Shown one piece after another: positions 23,403 through 34,367 of a stretch of 64,000 nt of DNA. Made by a program: the position numbers and the translations under genes. This DNA comes from Halichondria panicea (Eukaryota; Porifera; Demospongiae; Suberitida; Halichondriidae), in the NCBI RefSeq assembly GCF_963675165.1, contig NC_087390.1, positions 2,556,001-2,620,000 of the forward strand, in the 5' to 3' direction. Each line of letters begins with the position of its first letter. The stretch's first letter is position 1. Under the pieces are notes generated by a model. It was given only the letters and a program-made list of their open reading frames with translations, searched no databases and was not told the DNA's origin.

Positions 23403-24130
23403 GTGAGTGGGCGTATGGTACTGTGAGACTGCTTAGCCCTTGGTTTGGTGTCTCCTAAGACCTTTGATCTGAGCACGTACAAGTACCATGTCATAGGGCT
23501 CTCTCTAAAAGCTACATGCAGCATTGTGTGGAATGTGTACAGAGAGGAAATCGTTTTGCATGTTTGCCCGTGGTGCTTTCATTATATACATGTACGTGTG
23601 TATCAGTAATGCATCTGTGCATGGTCACTAAAGGTGGGTATAGCAACAACCAATTTTAAAACAGCTGATTTAATGCAACGGGTGCTCTATTGTTGTGTGC
23701 ACAGTTTACATTCTAATTGCTACACTGGTGTGGCTTCAACCCACTGGTTAAAGTCTCTTGTTTCCTGCCAATGTGTACAAAATCACTAGTTATTGTGTGG
23801 CCTTTATTCGAGGTAGATCTACATATTTGTAGCTAAAGTGATTCCATACCAGGAACAATTATGGAAAAGGGTCACTAGAGTAGAAAGCTAAAATTGTGAC
23901 TGGTTTGTTGTCTCTTTTTTTTTATTTTTTATAATAATTCAGCATATAGCATAGGGTATACACAATTAGCTATTAGCTAGTGTAAAGTGCATCCTAAACA
24001 GAAAATATTTAAACACATTGACAGTAACAATATCTTCTATCTCGGAAGGCTTTACTGATGACTCTGGGTGGGTGTTTAGATAGTATAAAAGATTAGTATA
24101 AAAGCTGCTAGCTATTAGTTTCGTAACACT

Positions 24131-24484
24131 ATGCAACAAAGTATTTCTCTTGCAACCAAGATGGAGCATGTCAATCTCTCCATAGAATGCAGTGAAATAT
24201 CAAGCAACTGTTCTGAGCTGGTGATTGGACTGCAAAAAAACACTACCAAAGTCTACACTTGCACTTTTGATGAAAGATTGTAACAGGCTACTGTTAGCTC
24301 ACCCATGCAAATGCAAGCTACCCAGCTAACTACAAGAGCTGTTGATTATCGATCTGAGCTAGTCACTGGACTGGAGAACTGTATCAAGTTGGTTCAATGC
24401 ACTAAAGTCGTTCAACAAGAGACTGACTGCACTACAAGTGGAGCGATGACGCTGGCTAAAAGAGACATTGTGATTCACCGATAA
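24131..24484 (+). pseudogene. SELVxG small-protein copy 4, broken
   Basis: It begins MQQSISLATKMEHVNLSIEC. An A-tract insertion (CAAAAAAACAC) and a TAA break the frame. Two TATAAAAG words (24085-24104) lie 25-45 bases upstream. No exon t follows. Confidence 0.7.
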
Positions 24485-24693
24485 CTGTGCAAGAGAATAG
24501 TTTCCTCTTTGTATTGTGAAGTACATGTATAAATATATATATCATCTTTCTCTTTGTTTAACTTCTGTTGTATGGAAATGGACTGATTTCTTCTTGTATG
24601 TTACTTTTGACTCGTTGAGATTAAAATATACACCACACTTACGTCACCACTAATAGATCTCATTGGGTCAACAGCTGTATATTGAATCCTGGA

Positions 24694-24914
24694 TACCGTA
24701 CGGGTGGAAAATTTCGAGGGTGTACATTTTCGTGCAATTCAATATTCTGTCTTATTTGGAAAATTTCGCAGGTAGTAAATTTCGTGGAGTTAGGGTGTGG
24801 CACTATCTCGCATGCGTATACGAAGCCTTCCACGGGTTTTAATTTTCGTGTTCTGCATCCACCCACGAAAAACACGAAATTAAAAACACCTCGAAATTTT
24901 CTACCCGTACGGTA
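24694..24914. mobile_element. MITE with TACCGTACGGGT ends
   Basis: The ends TACCGTACGGGTGGAAAATT and its complement are inverted over about 28 bases, with the interior also partly self-complementary. A sister copy in the same position after an SELVxG ORF is at 52938-53158. Confidence 0.8.
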
Positions 24915-25897
24915 GGAGATGGTCTACAGCAGTTGGAGCAAGATGGTCACAGATTACAAATATTTGCTCAAAAGCAACCGCCCACGCAACGTCAAGCTGC
25001 CAGGAAGTGAGTGACATGCAGGGCATACACATATTTCAAGGTGTTTTTCGTTCAAGAAAGTAAGCGAACTGAAAGGAGCCATGCTTGGACTATGTACGAA
25101 ATAACTAAATATTGCTCAAACACGAATGTTTTGCCCCCCCCCCCCCGAAAATTATCCGCTATACGGAATACGACAGGCTCTTGTGCTACATAATTATATG
25201 CATGTACAACATCTCAATAAACTTCACCATAATATAGAGGCACTTTAGCAACTTACGGATTCTCAAGCAGCAATCTCTATAATGCTCATCAACAGTCTTA
25301 ATTGCTCACACATCTTAGACATAACAACACACTCTTGGATTCGTGTTCCTGGAGTTGCTTAATTGGAAGTACGTATCATGCAGAAATAAAGTATTAAATG
25401 GAAGCTTTGTTGGATTCAAGTGCATGCATGTATATAGCTAGCTTTGACTATTGAAACATTCAACTCAAATCAATTTGGTAGTCTTTGGTAATCTCTACGA
25501 TATAAAATCTAAACTATGTAAGTGGCATAGTGATACTGGTATGTATGCATGCACAATTATAGTATTCATATACAAATGAATAATAGATGAAAAAACCAGA
25601 GACTGCACAGACCTTAAATGTACAACTATAATTATCTCGTAACTGAAGGGTTTGGTCTAGGTCTATATAGTCACAGTTATTGGGGGGAACACACGACATT
25701 GAAAACCAAATGCCAAAAGCTTGGCTAATCACGAGATATGTGTTGTATACTTCTGCTGTATGTAATACATACTTTATAATTATGACCCCCCTTCCAGTAA
25801 CAAGTTGTCAATGTGTGGGGGCGTAGTTAGTACCTCCATAGCCTTATGTGAGTACCTGCTCACATCACCATCACATCCCCCACCCACACACGCACAG

Positions 25898-25972
25898 TCT
25901 CTCCGTCAGCTGTTGTCCAGCACCTCCAAGGGTCCCTCATTCAGCCAAGAGTGGAGAAGGCAGAACTTTGAG
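25898..25972 (+). pseudogene. Possible MINDY-type exon fragment
   Basis: After CGCACAG the frame reads SLRQLLSSTSKGPSFSQEWR then RQNFE. A LxxLLxGSS...FxxEWxxQxFxF pattern occurs just before the catalytic region of MINDY3/4 deubiquitinases. The match is short, and no further exon was found, so this is tentative. Confidence 0.25.
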
Positions 25973-26138
25973 TCAGTTAAAATAATTATGGTCTAGGTAT
26001 AATTCTGTTGACATTTAACTTACATAGGCATGAATCTGAATTTTTATGTTCTATCAGTATAATTATGATCCAGTAAGTGCGGCCTGTGATCGAGGCTAGG
26101 AAGTAGCTAGGTTTGATATAGAACTTGTACCTCTCCAG

Positions 26139-26205
26139 GCAACTTTGCATCCAGTCAGTACGGCTTTTGCTTCACACTGCAGTCGTTAGCCAGGATCTAC
26201 GCTAT
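26139..26205 (+). pseudogene. EFTUD2: EFTUD2 exon i, 3' fragment
   Basis: It reads [20 protein letters not shown], the last part of exon i, without donor. Confidence 0.75.
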
Positions 26206-26460
26206 AGCTGTTACTGTGCTTATATTTCCTGTGTGTAGTGAGTCTATAGCTTTAGTTTGAGTTAAATTGTTGATGCTTGTGGTGAAGGGGTGTGAAAACA
26301 ATGCAGTGTATACCAATATCACTGTATATACGCGTCCTGACTTGACGACTGATAAAGTTGTTTGTTGTTGAAGGTCGAAAATGGTCAGTTTATTTGTGTA
26401 TAGACCATTCTTATATTGAGGCAGCATCACCAGTCAATCTCTCCCTCCCCACACATGCAG

Positions 26461-26526
26461 GGGATTGTTTCTGACCTACCGAGTTTGCCAAGCGACTTTA
26501 GGGGGACATTTACTTCAACAACACAA
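26461..26526 (+). pseudogene. EFTUD2: EFTUD2 exon j1, scrambled block
   Basis: It reads (Y/L)TEFAKRL followed by a TAG where others have TGG, then GDIYFNNT. Splice sites CATGCAG and GTAAGT are kept. Confidence 0.8.
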
Positions 26527-26599
26527 GTAAGTTCTTTAAATACTTGTACAATTGTTGATAACAATAAATACTTGTACACTGTACCCCCTCCCCATCCAG

Positions 26600-26736
26600 A
26601 TGTACTGTATATACGTTCACTTGTAAGCCTCCCAGTGTGGATGTGGCCCGCAGCTTTAATTGTCGAGTTCTTGTTGGAGCCATTCCATAACATATTTGCT
26701 CGGACTGTGAGATATGTTGACACTACACTACCACAG
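26600..26736 (+). pseudogene. EFTUD2: EFTUD2 exon j2, scrambled block
   Basis: Extra bases near the start (TGTATATAC) and in the AARSF part (TTTAATTGTC) shift the frame. FLLEPFHNIFARTVRYVDTT is readable. Confidence 0.8.
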
Positions 26737-27184
26737 GTGACTTATCACTGACAATTGTTTTGTGGTTCAGTACAGCTGCACAGGCACAAACACGGCTTGG
26801 TGGTTAGGCCTTGTCTAATATGTATTCTGTAAGGGTTAGGCTAGCTCTGGGTTGTGTGGCTAGGCCAGCATATCTGTAAATTATACCAAGAGTATGTGGT
26901 GGTTACAGTTATTGGGTTTATTATCAATGGCTGTTGTATTACTTACGGTCTGGCCTATAACCACAACCCAGTGGCAGGATATGACAATCAGTACACAGTA
27001 CTACACACATGTACACATGACTGTGTGTTGATGTTAAATTGGGTACAGTATTATCATAGTCTATAGCTGCCAACACAGTAATTGCCTTTTCTCTATAATA
27101 TCGGACTCCCACAACAGTAGCTCTTGATTTCCGTTACTTATGTAAGTATACCCCCTGCCCCTTCCTTGTACATTATACTTACTG

Positions 27185-27371
27185 ATCTTGGAGCTGACGC
27201 TGCCTCCCACGGACGCCTACTTCAAGCGCATAAACATATTGTGCCCCAGATCAAACATCCATCTTGTATAGATAATTAAGTCAGACTTTCTCTGTTCTCT
27301 AGAGCATCTACTCCGATAAGGAGGAGGGGTCTATCGTCTTATACCTCTCCTAGGAAACTGATGCTTATGGT
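27185..27371 (+). pseudogene. EFTUD2: EFTUD2 exon i, heavily decayed
   Basis: [15 protein letters not shown] appears first, then about 40 unrelated bases, then [11 protein letters not shown] and the last codons with GTGAGA. The middle (LGNVCF to ARIY) is deleted. Confidence 0.75.
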
Positions 27372-27429
27372 GAGAGCTAGGCTATACAAACGTTTAGTAC
27401 TGATGTAACATTTCCTGTGTGTATATTCT

Positions 27430-27475
27430 CACCTACCGAATTTGCCAAGCGATTTTGGGGGGATATTTACACAAA
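27430..27475 (+). pseudogene. EFTUD2: EFTUD2 exon j1, shortened
   Basis: It reads [16 protein letters not shown]; the start and the FNN codons are missing. Confidence 0.8.
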
Positions 27476-27531
27476 GTAAGCTAATAAACTACCTCTGTAT
27501 GCACATTAATACTTTTATCCCCACCCTACAG

Positions 27532-27655
27532 GCATACGTTCACTCGTAAGCCCCCCAGTGTGGATGCGGCCCGGAGCTTTATCGAGTTCCTGTTGGAGCC
27601 ACTCTATAAGATATTCGCTCAGACAGTGGGAGATGTGGACACTACACTACCTCAG
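27532..27655 (+). CDS. EFTUD2: EFTUD2 exon j2, intact
   Basis: The 124-base exon encodes [20 protein letters not shown] then [21 protein letters not shown]. Splice sites are good, but the exons around it are broken. Confidence 0.8.
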
Positions 27656-27975
27656 GTGACTAAAAGGAACTGATTACTGACAAGTAATTTGGGCCTGGTG
27701 GTATACTGCAGATATCAAGATTGCAAAATAGCATACAATCTTTATATCTGTGGTTAGGCCTTAAACTTACCCCACAGTGCAACTATGACTGTATTTCTAC
27801 AATTGTATTTTGAAACCTCTGATACACTCTGAGTGCCCAATTTCCTAAAGTGTAGCTTTTTTAATGGTTATAGATGAACAATTTCAAATCTTCTGATTTT
27901 TCACAGGCATGTTTGTTCTGGAGGCTAACTTTGAATGCCCAAGTAATACCTTAAATTCTGCTCTTGGCAAAGTCA

Positions 27976-28162
27976 GCAATGGAGATAGTTTCCAAAGCAC
28001 TGGATGCAGTAGCCTCTCCATAGAATGTAGTGAAGCATCAAACAGCTGTTTTGAGCTGGTGATTGGACTACAAAACACTACCAAAGTCTACACTTGCACT
28101 GTTGCTCAAGCTACTGTTAGCTCACCTATGCAAATGCAAGCTACCCAGCTAACTACAAGCGT
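27976..28162 (+). pseudogene. SELVxG small-protein copy 5, truncated
   Basis: The first half (FQSTGCSSLSIECSEASNSC, then VIGLQNTTKVYTCTVAQATV) is present. It breaks off at 28162 against the MULE-like element, so the second repeat is lost. Confidence 0.75.
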
Positions 28163-29446
28163 CTGAGCACTTAGTTTGAACTTTTTTGGCCAGGTCGGAA
28201 TTCCGACCTCACCAATCAGATCAAGGATTTACTAAATTAAAGGAATGACAAGAAGCGTATGCATTAGGACGCATTTATAGCTAGCGCTAGTCAGCCTAAC
28301 TGTGGCTCCTGTTAGCCATGCAGTCAAGGAGCTATAGTAAGTTGAATTGACTGCACTATTGCTGTGCAACCTTCTTACTTGTTATGCCTCGAGGCGTAGC
28401 CGCACGAGGGATACGGTAAAGCTGACTGTGTGTGTGTGTGTCTGTCTGTCTGTGTGTGTGTGTATTCCAGCTATAACTGCTCAACGGTTACAATGCGACG
28501 AAAACTAACAGCTTCTATAGGCTTCTAGCCACGTTCTCTTGGATTTTGATTCGTGGATTAGCAAACTAAAGCTTCTTTCTCGAGTTATGGCTAGTTTGAC
28601 TCACATTGAAGGCTGTTGCAGTCTCTTCAGAATCTTTCATAGCATCATCTGTCCTCACAAACTTTCTATTCAACATATGAGTTAGCCTTGCACTAAAGCG
28701 CTAGCTTTTTGTTAGCTACAATACTCAGAAAATATCTGTTAAAACAGCTAGCTAGCAGTAGCCATTTGTGAAATTGATCTCTTTGGACACACCCTTTAAT
28801 TATTCCTATGGATGTAATGCGCATGCGCGCTCATTCCCCATGTGTGAGAAAATAATATCCAAGATCCAGATCCAGATCCTCCTGGCAGAATCATTTTTGT
28901 CTTGAGGGCCTGGTAAACCACAAAACACTACCATATAACAATATAGATAACAATATGCATGTACACAGGTCTTTTCTTCTTAGATATTATATACACTGAA
29001 CTACAGATCCTGGAAGAATCAATTTTCTTCTTTCTTGAGGTCCTGGTAAGCTACATAATACAATAAATAACAACAATAGATGCATGTAAATAAGTCATTT
29101 CTTCTCAGTGACTTTATATAGATAAGCTAACTTTAATATAAAATTCATTATAGAAACTAATAACACTCTAATACTTTAGAGCGAAAGCAAAAACATGGCG
29201 AGAGGCATTAGCACAGCGCCAGCTTGAACACTAGTTCTTTTAGCAACGTTCTTGGAGCAAACTAAACAAAAGTTCATAGCTAAGTCAAGCGTTCGCAGTT
29301 GACCTTTTACATGCGTTTCAAATAATCTTTTGGTTTTGACACTGACGTAATGTAATGGCAATTAACATTCCATTGTGCAATGACCTCTGGACTAAAGTGC
29401 TCAGACGGTCTTTCCCAAAAGAAAGGCGGCTGATTCATGAGACTAG
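28163..29446. mobile_element. MULE-like element, left end lost, with nested insertion
   Basis: Sequence from GCGTCTGAGCAC to the right terminal repeat (CGGCTGATTCATGAGACTA) matches the complete elements at 42541-42978 and 59352-59820. It is interrupted by the 851-bp element at 28384-29234. The left inverted repeat and flank were removed by the deletion that joins it to the SELVxG ORF. Confidence 0.75.
28384..29234. mobile_element. Non-autonomous element, copy 2 (851 bp)
   Basis: It starts ATGCCTCGAGGCGTAGCC and ends GCCAGCTTGAACACTAG. The two sister loci (42.78 and 59.61 kb) read CTTACTTGTTCTTTTAGC with nothing inserted, which fixes the borders to within about 3 bases. The target duplication is at most GTT. 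It carries a TG/CTGT tract near the left end. Confidence 0.8.
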
Positions 29447-29634
29447 GGGAACAGAGTGTTGGTTTTGAGTTTTTTGAACTTAGAAATAAACTTGGTATAT
29501 ATATATACCTTGTACCTTTACCAAACCCCACACCTTACATGACACATTGACTCCACTTGGTACTGTGTGGACCTTTACCAGAACCCCTACCTTACTGACA
29601 TCACGTCCCTCCCCCACACACACTCTCTCTCTAG

Positions 29635-29730
<96 letters not shown>

Positions 29731-30191
29731 AACTCACTCTATTGTAGAAAAATTGTTAAGCCGACTTATACAGATTGATGAGGTAAGCAGTTGAAAGGTT
29801 TCAGAGTGTAGAACACAGCCAGGGTGGATGGAAAGTGGTTGTTTGATACAATGATGAAAAAATATATATACAACTTACTGTGTGAGTAGTATAGGGATTA
29901 TGACTTTGTACATGCATCTAGGAATGTACTTCTTAGTTACAGGAGTTGTTTCCTTTTGTACGGGTGGGGTAAACATCCCTTGGTAGTCTAGCAGCGAAGG
30001 CACGCTCCTTCCGATAGAGAGGCCATGCACACTGGACCAAGGTGATTAGTAATTGCATGGTCCTAATCAAGTTGGTGAGGTTGTTTAGTTAACGATCTTT
30101 ACCCACGCCCTCCTTGAAGTGCAGAAGTGAGGATCAGAGCTAGCTGCTGATGGAGGATGAGGAGGACTCTAAAATAATAATCTTTCCCAGT

Positions 30192-30240
30192 GTACAGTGC
30201 TAGTGGTCAGCAGGTGTGTGTGCTGGGTGAGAACTTCAGT
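30192..30240 (+). pseudogene. EFTUD2: EFTUD2 exon o remnant
   Basis: YSASGQQVCVLGEN-like sequence followed by loss of the rest; a loose EDEEDSKI piece lies at about 30150. The same pattern follows copy B at 43871-43917. Confidence 0.65.
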
Positions 30241-30458
30241 GAGTCACATGACACTTGAAGATCAAGAGCCTTCTCTGCTTCATTGCTAGTTACGCCACTG
30301 TTTGTGCTTATACTGCTTTGTCTTTATATCTAGCTAAAGCCGTTATAATTATGTCCAGTAGTTTTTGTTGAAGGTCGGGAAGTGTCGGTTTTATTTGTGT
30401 AGCCGGGTTACATGTATTTTTACATTGAGACAGCATCAATCTCCTCCTCCCCACACAG

Positions 30459-30529
30459 TTGGTGGTTTTTCACCTACCGAGTTTGCCAAGCGACTTTGGG
30501 GGGACATTATTTACTACAACAACACAAAT
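30459..30529 (+). pseudogene. EFTUD2: EFTUD2 exon j1, tail block (first of two)
   Basis: It reads [20 protein letters not shown]; one extra in-frame codon lies in DIY. The donor is AATTAAG, so GT is lost. Confidence 0.8.
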
Positions 30530-30629
30530 TAAGTTCTTGAAACTATACGATTCTTGAAACTATACTGTACAAAAAGTACTCCAGTAAGTGTGTAGTAAAT
30601 ACTTTACCCCCCCCCCCCCCCCCGTACAG

Positions 30630-30748
30630 ACATTCACTCGTAAGCCTCCCGGTGGATGCTGCCCGCAGCTTTGTCGAGTTCCTGTTGGAGCCACTATAAA
30701 ATATTCGCTCATACAATGGGAGATGGGACACTACGCACACTACCACAG
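30630..30748 (+). pseudogene. EFTUD2: EFTUD2 exon j2, tail block (first of two)
   Basis: Short deletions (no S-V in PPSVD, PLYK reduced) shift the frame. A run of C bases ending GTACAG precedes it. Confidence 0.8.
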
Positions 30749-30819
30749 GTGACTGATTATACTGATAATAATTATTGTTGTTGTGGACAACCCACATGCA
30801 TGTACCGGTGTCATAGGCG

Positions 30820-30965
30820 CGAGTGACTCCCCCAAATAATGACTCCCGGTCACTCTTACCTAGTCACCAGTGACCCCCGGTCACTCATGCCTAGGAATAA
30901 ATGACTCCCCCGGTCACTGACTCCTAGTCACGAATGACTTCCCCCTGGAAAAAATGACTCCCCCA
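30820..30965. repeat. GTGACTCCC-rich short repeats
   Basis: Variants of AATGACTCCCCCGGTCACT repeat about eight times between the two j1-j2 pairs. Both orientations (GTGAC, GTCAC) occur. Confidence 0.75.
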
Positions 30966-30995
30966 GACAGCATCAATCTCCCCCTCCCCACACAG

Positions 30996-31064
30996 GTGGT
31001 GGTTTTTCACCTACCGAGTTTGCCAAGCAACTTTGGGGGACATTATTTACTACGACAACACAAA
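30996..31064 (+). pseudogene. EFTUD2: EFTUD2 exon j1, tail block (second)
   Basis: It reads [13 protein letters not shown] with one G missing, then IIYYDNTK; donor GTAAGC is kept. This pair (with j2 below) duplicates the preceding pair. Confidence 0.8.
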
Positions 31065-31164
31065 GTAAGCTCTTGAAACTTTACGATTCTTGAAACTATA
31101 CAGTACAAAAAGTACTCCAGTATATAAGTGTGTATTAGATACTTCCCCCCCCCCCCCCGTACAG

Positions 31165-31291
31165 ACATTCACTCGTAAGCCTCCCAGTACTAGTGGATGC
31201 TGCCCGCAGCTTTGTCGAGTTCCTGTTGGAGCCACTCTATAAGATATTCGCTCATACAGTCGGAGATGTGGACACTACGCACACTACCACC
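31165..31291 (+). pseudogene. EFTUD2: EFTUD2 exon j2, tail block (second)
   Basis: It reads TFTRKPPS, then extra bases, then [20 protein letters not shown]. Extra bases (ACGC) lie in the DTTLP part, and the last CAG is CCG. Confidence 0.8.
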
Positions 31292-32342
31292 GGTGACTGA
31301 TTATACTGACAATAATTATTGTTGTTGTGGACAACCCACATGCATGTACATGTGTACTGTATGCACTATTTTTGTATGGAATGACTGGTGTGAGTACCGA
31401 TTAAAGTGCCATGGGGATGTTATTCCACTATTGAGTGACCTGAAATCCGAGGAACTATTTTTGTATCACTCAAGGTTTCCATGGATACTGTATAGGCCTA
31501 ACCACAACCCTCACAGAAGCTGTATATAACCATAGATTGAAGAGTTAGAGGGATAGGAAACGGAGTGGTGCACGTGATGATTTTACATTGAATCTGCAGT
31601 GGAGCCTCGAAAATTATCCGCGTTACGAGGCTATTAAGTACATTTTTGCCGGGTAACTCCCAAAGCTGTGTTTCCTCGAGACATCATCTCTTTCAGCAAT
31701 TTATAACACGCCTAGTCCATGAGCCTCGTGTAGTACTTGCTAATTACTGACCACACCCAGTAAAAAGAGACTTTCCAATAAAGTTATATGTTCCCAAGGC
31801 TGTTTTAGAGCTATTGGAACATGTAACGTGTAAGCATGCTGGTTATGACTACTACAATAGGTATATAGACCTTGAAATATAAGTGACTAAGCACAGTTAC
31901 TTGTAGTTTATTATGCACTGAGTGTAGAAATAGATATTGTTGTGATGGCCTCGATTAAACCGCAGCGTAGCGCGGATGTTACTCGAGATACCAACCGTTT
32001 CCTATCCCTCTAACTCTTCAATCTATGATATAACTGACCAGTGGTTCAGTTACAGCTGCACACACACACACGGTTTGGTGGTTAGTTGTCTAATCTGCAC
32101 AGAAGCTGTATATGGCTGCACACACACACACATGGACTTGATGGTAGGCTACTTTATGGTTAGTTGTCTAATCTGCATTCTGTGAGGGTTGTGGTTAGGC
32201 CTATACAGTATCCATGGAAACCTTGAGTAATGCAACAATAGTGCATACTGCATGTAAGTATTGCCAACACATGCAGTAATTGCCTTTTCTCCATAACTAT
32301 CTGACTCCTAACATCCATAACTTTATGCCCCCTTTATTGTAG

Positions 32343-32554
32343 ATTTACCGGAGCTGAAGCTGCCTCCCACTGACGCCTACTTCAAGCTCAAACACATAGT
32401 GGACGAGGTCAACAGTCTACTGAGCATCTACTCCGATAAAGAGGTGGGGTCTATCGTCTCACTCTCCTAGGCAACGTCTGCTTTGCATCCAGTTCAGTAC
32501 GGCTTTTGCTTCACACTGCGGTTGTTTGCTAGGATCTACACTGATGCTTATATG
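32343..32554 (+). pseudogene. EFTUD2: EFTUD2 exon i, tail block
   Basis: It reads [20 protein letters not shown] then [19 protein letters not shown]. Indels after this (CACTCTCC, CAGTTCAG, TTATATGG) break the frame. Confidence 0.85.
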
Positions 32555-32742
32555 GTGAGAGCTAGGCTTTACAAACATTCAGTACTTACAATGTATGTGA
32601 CATTTCCCGTGTGGTTAATGGTTGTTGGTGATAGATGAGTGGGTGTAATTAAAAACAATGCTAGTGTAAGTCTGTGCTTCAACTGCCAATATATCAATGC
32701 TCTTTGCTTGCTAGACTTGAGGGTGCACATACGAAAAAACTG

Positions 32743-32912
32743 AGTCCCCTAGAATCTGGGGAACTGGTTTATTTTAAACCAGTTGCTTAGTTGTCTAGTA
32801 GTGTTTATTGTTTATTGTTCTAAGTTTTAGTTTCATAACATAGTCAGCAGCACCACTTGACGGATACTAAGTAATGCGACACCACAGAATCGTGGTGTGG
32901 TGTCGAATTACC
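32743..32912. repeat. Three short hairpins
   Basis: Inverted repeats lie at 32745-32762 (TCCCC..GGGGA), 32763-32786 (AACTGG..CCAGTT) and 32872-32912 (GTAAT-CGACACCAC arms). The last resembles a tiny MITE. Confidence 0.6.
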
Positions 32913-33012
32913 TACTGTTTTTTTCAGATAGGAACACACCTTATATATCATGTCTACTTATTCTCATTTGTTGTCAGAGGCAAATACTGTTACTGTACTA
33001 CTCCCCTCTCAG

Positions 33013-33078
33013 ACATGTTTTATGGACAGCATGCTTGAGCAGACCCATCCTGATATAACCACGAGAGAGGCTAAAGAT
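33013..33078 (+). CDS. EFTUD2: EFTUD2 exon e2 (copy B), intact
   Basis: The 66-base phase-0 exon encodes TCFMDSMLEQTHPDITTREA then KD. It begins with the Thr that completes the P-loop (GHxHxGK|T) of the G domain. Donor GTGAGT. No P-loop exon lies before it in copy B. Confidence 0.85.
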
Positions 33079-33136
33079 GTGAGTGAAACACATCCTAAAA
33101 GTGGCCTTCTAAAGAACTTGTTTTTCTTTGCTGCAG

Positions 33137-33172
33137 CTATGGTACACAGACACACTGCTCACAGAACAAGAG
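33137..33172 (+). CDS. EFTUD2: EFTUD2 exon e2b (copy B), intact
   Basis: The 36-base exon encodes LWYTDTLLTEQE, equivalent to human LCYTDILFTEQE of the G2 region. CTGCAG acceptor, GTACAA donor. The next G-domain exons are absent. Confidence 0.8.
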
Positions 33173-33771
33173 GTACAAGTGCATTTGTATTCTCTAAACC
33201 TCCAGCGCATGCTAACTGTCTCTAAGGAGTGCTGACCCTTTTTTTAGGCATTATGTAATGTTTTAATGCGCATGCTCACTGTTTCACAGAAGTTATGACA
33301 GGTAAAATGCAGAGTTTGTCCCGCTTGAGCCTTGCCATGCCATTGGAACCCCCCTGATAAGAATCCTAGACACGCCACTGAAAAGGCTGCTATTCCGCAA
33401 AATTAAATCGGAAAAAACTTTTTTAACGGTCATTCCACCAAAGTTTACTTGCTATACAGTATACTATCGTCTTAGAAATGCACTACAACAAGCCTAGCTT
33501 ACAGTAATTGCTCATCCAATTCCATGCATACTTCCCACACCAACTGAGCACATAATATTATTTTTTTGATGCATAGTTGATGTGGCTAGTGGATGAAAAA
33601 TGAAGGAGTTTTCCTTTATTTTTTGATAGGCAGGCAGTGAAGTAATCTACCAACCCCCAATCCCTGTTCACTTTGATCATCTTGTATGTACACAAACACA
33701 ATTTATTCTGCTTTCTGGAATAATCCAATCATATGGCCTGTCATAGTACTGATACCCCCCCCCCCCCCCCA

Positions 33772-33889
33772 TATCAGGAAACAGGTTCGACCTTCATAAA
33801 GTTGTATATCATTGTTAAAAAGTGCTTCTATCTATATTATGCTGTAGAGCTGGTAAGCTCCAACCAGCTAAAGTTAGCATTTTCCATGT
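33772..33889 (+). other. Site where copy B lost exon h
   Basis: The sequence before (AATCATATGGCCTGT, C-tract) and after (TGAGCAGAAAAT...ACATGACTTGTG) matches the introns around exon h of copy A. The 75-base exon itself is replaced by about 110 unrelated bases. Confidence 0.6.
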
Positions 33890-34037
33890 GAGCAGAAAAT
33901 TAATGAATTGCCACTTGCAAAGAAAATATAGTACGTAACATTCACATGACTTGTGTGCGATTTGCCGTAAACACAAAAAAGGATGATCTTCATTTTACGT
34001 TTAGCTTGTGGATGCAAATGAAGTTAATTGTCAATGT

Positions 34038-34367
34038 TTATCTTATTACTCGTATTTCAAGTCCTTCAAGCACCATGACTCCACTGGAGGAGGGGTTAGT
34101 TTCTTGCTCGGGAGTGTGTCCATCTTGCACATCAATTAGTGCAGTGTCTTGCAGTGTTGTAGCTGCAGTTTCTTGCACTAATGTGTTTGGATGAGCAATC
34201 AATTTACATAGAGGTAGTTTCACTCCAATCACCATTTCTGAATTAGCTGCTACATGTAGCAACACAACATTTTGCACATTTCCATGGTGAGCATTGTCCT
34301 GCAGTGAGCTCTCTTGCACTGGTTTAAAAACAGTCTTCTTTGCTGCAACGTTTCTCTTACTATCCAT
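34038..34367 (-). CDS. Antisense small protein, copy 3 (intact, 109 aa)
   Basis: It starts MDSERN-like (MDSKRNVAAKK) and ends LEGLEIRVIR. The core NSEMVIGVKLPLCKLIAHPN then TLVQETAATTLQD matches copy 2 at 12181-12498. It lies in the h-i interval of EFTUD2 copy B, antisense. A GTATAAATAC word on the minus strand (34485-34494) lies about 120 bases before the ATG. Function unknown; no domain recognised. Confidence 0.5.
   Translation of the reverse strand: MDSKRNVAAKKTVFKPVQESSLQDNAHHGNVQNVVLLHVAANSEMVIGVKLPLCKLIAHPNTLVQETAATTLQDTALIDVQDGHTPEQETNPSSSGVMVLEGLEIRVIR

Noticed and set aside
26427-26723. Minus-strand frame over exons j1-j2
   Set aside because: Antisense shadow of EFTUD2 exons spanning an intron; no independent support.
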